Assembly (NCBI GenBank): GCA_016791325.1
Contig: JAEUMU010000167.1
Span: 1 to 8,039 of the forward strand
Origin: Hyphomonadaceae bacterium
Lineage (GTDB): Bacteria > Pseudomonadota > Alphaproteobacteria > Caulobacterales > Aquidulcibacteraceae
DNA: 8,039 nt
Direction of reading: 5' to 3'
In this document: positions 7,018 through 8,039 of the stretch, piece after piece
How positions within the stretch are numbered: the stretch's first letter is position 1
Layout of the letters: every line of letters starts with the position of its first letter
Program-made: the position numbers and the translations under genes
The notes under the pieces: model-generated
The model's input: only the letters and a program-made list of their open reading frames with translations
What the model was told of the DNA's origin: nothing
The model's database searches: none

Positions 7018-7901
7018 GCCGCCGCTTTCCAGGCGCGAGCGCAGGCTTCGAGATCGGCGCGCGTATCGGCATGGGCGCGCGCGCCGTAGCCGAAGGCGGC
7101 ACGAAAGGCGCTATCGTCCACAGCCAAGCTCTGCCGCAGCGGCGCGGGCGCAAACGCCAATAGCGGCCCCGCCGGAAACAACAGCGGTGCGCGGCCCAGA
7201 CCACGGCGCAGGGCAGCGATGATGCCAGAGGTGGAAAGCGCGGGGCGATCGGCGATAAAGAACACGCCGCCCGCGCGCCCAGGCGCGACGAGCACGGCGC
7301 GCACTGCAGCAATCACGCTCTCGCGCGATATCAGGCTGCGTGCGTTGGAGACACCCGCCAAAGGCAGCGGCAGCGGGCTCGCCGCCAGGCGCAGCAAAAG
7401 CGCGAAGTTGGCTTTGGCGTCTGGCGCGAACACGAGCGGCGGGCGCAGCGCAATAGGATTGAGCGCTGCGTGCGCGAGCAAGGTTTGCTCAGCGGCGAGC
7501 TTGGCGCGCCCGTAGGGATCGTGCGGCGCGGGCGCATCGCACTCACTGATGGGCTGGACGCCTGTGCGCTTGGCGGCAGCGTGAGCGGAGCTGATATAGA
7601 TGACGCGTGTGACGCCTGCTTCCTCCGCCGTGCGCGCGAGCACGGCCGCACCTTCGGTGATCGCGCGTTCGCCTTCGGCGCTGGGGCGCGCATGGGCCGG
7701 GCCAGCCAAGTGAACAACCGCGGATACGCCAGTGAGCGCGGCGCGCCAAGCGGCGGGCCGGGTGAGATCGTCCATGATGGCATGATCACCAGGAAGAGCG
7801 CAGCGCGCCGCCGTGCGCACGTTAACGCCCGCAGCGCGCAGATCACGCGCCAGCGCCGCACCGATAAATCCGGACGCCCCCGTGACCAGAACCCGCGTCA
7901 T
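7014..7901 (-). CDS. extended-SDR NAD-dependent nucleotide-sugar epimerase/dehydratase
   Basis: This 295-residue protein has the extended short-chain dehydrogenase fold. The NAD-binding TGASGFIG is at 7-14, HLAG at 64-67, and the catalytic YxxxK is Tyr130 and Lys134 (YGRAK), with Ser104/Ser105 as the likely active-site serine in YISSAH. The C-terminal half, with RPPLVFAPDAKANFALL and SLISRESVIAAV, resembles WbpV/UDP-GlcNAc or UDP-Glc 4-epimerases from O-antigen clusters. At 295 residues it is a little short for that group (about 310-340). The start is fixed because the first Rossmann strand begins at residue 3; AGAAGAGGG lies just upstream at unusually close spacing. It is the first gene of the ATGA-coupled pair with the glycosyltransferase and probably supplies that enzyme's donor sugar. 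It may act as a 4-epimerase, 4-reductase or dehydratase; the exact reaction is undecided. Confidence 0.87.
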   Translation of the reverse strand: MTRVLVTGASGFIGAALARDLRAAGVNVRTAARCALPGDHAIMDDLTRPAAWRAALTGVSAVVHLAGPAHARPSAEGERAITEGAAVLARTAEEAGVTRVIYISSAHAAAKRTGVQPISECDAPAPHDPYGRAKLAAEQTLLAHAALNPIALRPPLVFAPDAKANFALLLRLAASPLPLPLAGVSNARSLISRESVIAAVRAVLVAPGRAGGVFFIADRPALSTSGIIAALRRGLGRAPLLFPAGPLLAFAPAPLRQSLAVDDSAFRAAFGYGARAHADTRADLEACARAWKAAA

Positions 7902-7986
7902 GCCCTCTTCTGGCGTGGGCGCACGCGTTTGTCAGCAGCCGTAAGGCCGCGATGGGTTGATGAATCGGCGAGGTAGAGTGAGACGC
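7902..7986 (-). other. 85-base leader between the edge fragment and the epimerase gene
   Basis: This spacer contains the AGAAGAGGG ribosome site next to the epimerase ATG and a small stem-loop (GCGTG 7913-7917 with CACGC 7922-7926, loop GGCG) just upstream of it. A GANTC site (GAATC, 7963-7967) is also present, the CcrM methylation target in many alphaproteobacteria. No convincing -35/-10 promoter or U-tailed terminator is visible, consistent with read-through from the upstream gene. Confidence 0.3.
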
Positions 7987-8039
7987 TTACAGGTCTTCGT
8001 TGAGCAGCAGCGCTGCGAGCTCAAGATGCGGATCGTGCA
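7987..8039 (-). CDS. C-terminal end of an unidentified gene running in from the right edge
   Basis: Reading the minus strand from base 8037 gives HDPHLELAALLLNEDL followed by TAA (7987-7989). The composition is protein-like (amphipathic, acidic and leucine-rich), and most codons end in G or C, as in neighbouring genes. The plus-strand frames over the same bases use AGA and TTA codons that the neighbours avoid. This is therefore probably the tail of the gene before the epimerase in the same operon, ending 85 bases ahead of its start. Sixteen residues are too few to identify it. Confidence 0.45.
   Translation of the reverse strand, partial: HDPHLELAALLLNEDL

Noticed and set aside
6511..7089. 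Plus-strand open frame of 192 codons opposite the glycosyltransferase
   Set aside because: The minus-strand gene has all GT-B motifs. This frame is Arg/Ala/Gln-rich shadow sequence with no ribosome site.
7960..8039. Plus-strand ATG frame open to the right edge
   Set aside because: It uses AGA and TTA codons unlike neighbouring genes, gives a very basic product with no clear ribosome site, and conflicts with the better minus-strand fragment.

Overview
The window is GC-rich bacterial DNA, tightly packed with genes and with strong G/C preference at third codon positions. The proteins and the dense, overlapping gene layout look alphaproteobacterial, perhaps of the Caulobacterales/Hyphomonadaceae type. 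That placement is an inference from protein style and composition, not from a marker gene. No RNA genes, insertion sequences, CRISPR arrays or attachment sites are visible, and no stretch longer than 300 bases lacks a gene.

Left side, + strand (1-5911): the 3' part of glmS (glucosamine-6-phosphate synthase) overlaps by ATGA a Gfo/Idh/MocA NAD-dependent sugar oxidoreductase. Twelve bases later comes a DegT/DnrJ/EryC1/StrS PLP aminotransferase. These three form a clear translational block. GlmS feeds UDP-GlcNAc synthesis, and an oxidoreductase plus sugar aminotransferase is the pair that turns a sugar hydroxyl into an amine. The two best-known precedents are GnnA/GnnB (UDP-GlcNAc to UDP-GlcNAc3N, for lipid A with amide-linked 3-acyl chains) and WbpB/WbpE (UDP-GlcNAcA to its 3-amino form, for O-antigen). 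Two flavoenzymes follow in the same direction, each after a gap of about 65 bases: a Tat-exported flavin amine oxidase whose Shine-Dalgarno lies inside a perfect 10-bp hairpin, and an L-2-hydroxyglutarate oxidase (LhgO)-like enzyme.

Right side, - strand (5884-8039): a short C-terminal gene fragment at the window edge, then an extended-SDR nucleotide-sugar epimerase/dehydratase, then a GT4-type glycosyltransferase. The last two overlap by ATGA. The glycosyltransferase runs convergently into the LhgO-like gene and overlaps its 3' end by 28 bases. This side looks like the end of a surface-polysaccharide operon.

Taken together this is a cell-envelope sugar locus: amino-sugar supply and C-3 amination on one side, sugar epimerisation and transfer on the other. 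Nothing here is a wholly new system. The points most worth following up are the glmS-linked GnnA/GnnB-like pair, the SD-masking hairpin, and a possible link between 2-hydroxyglutarate and the sugar dehydrogenase.
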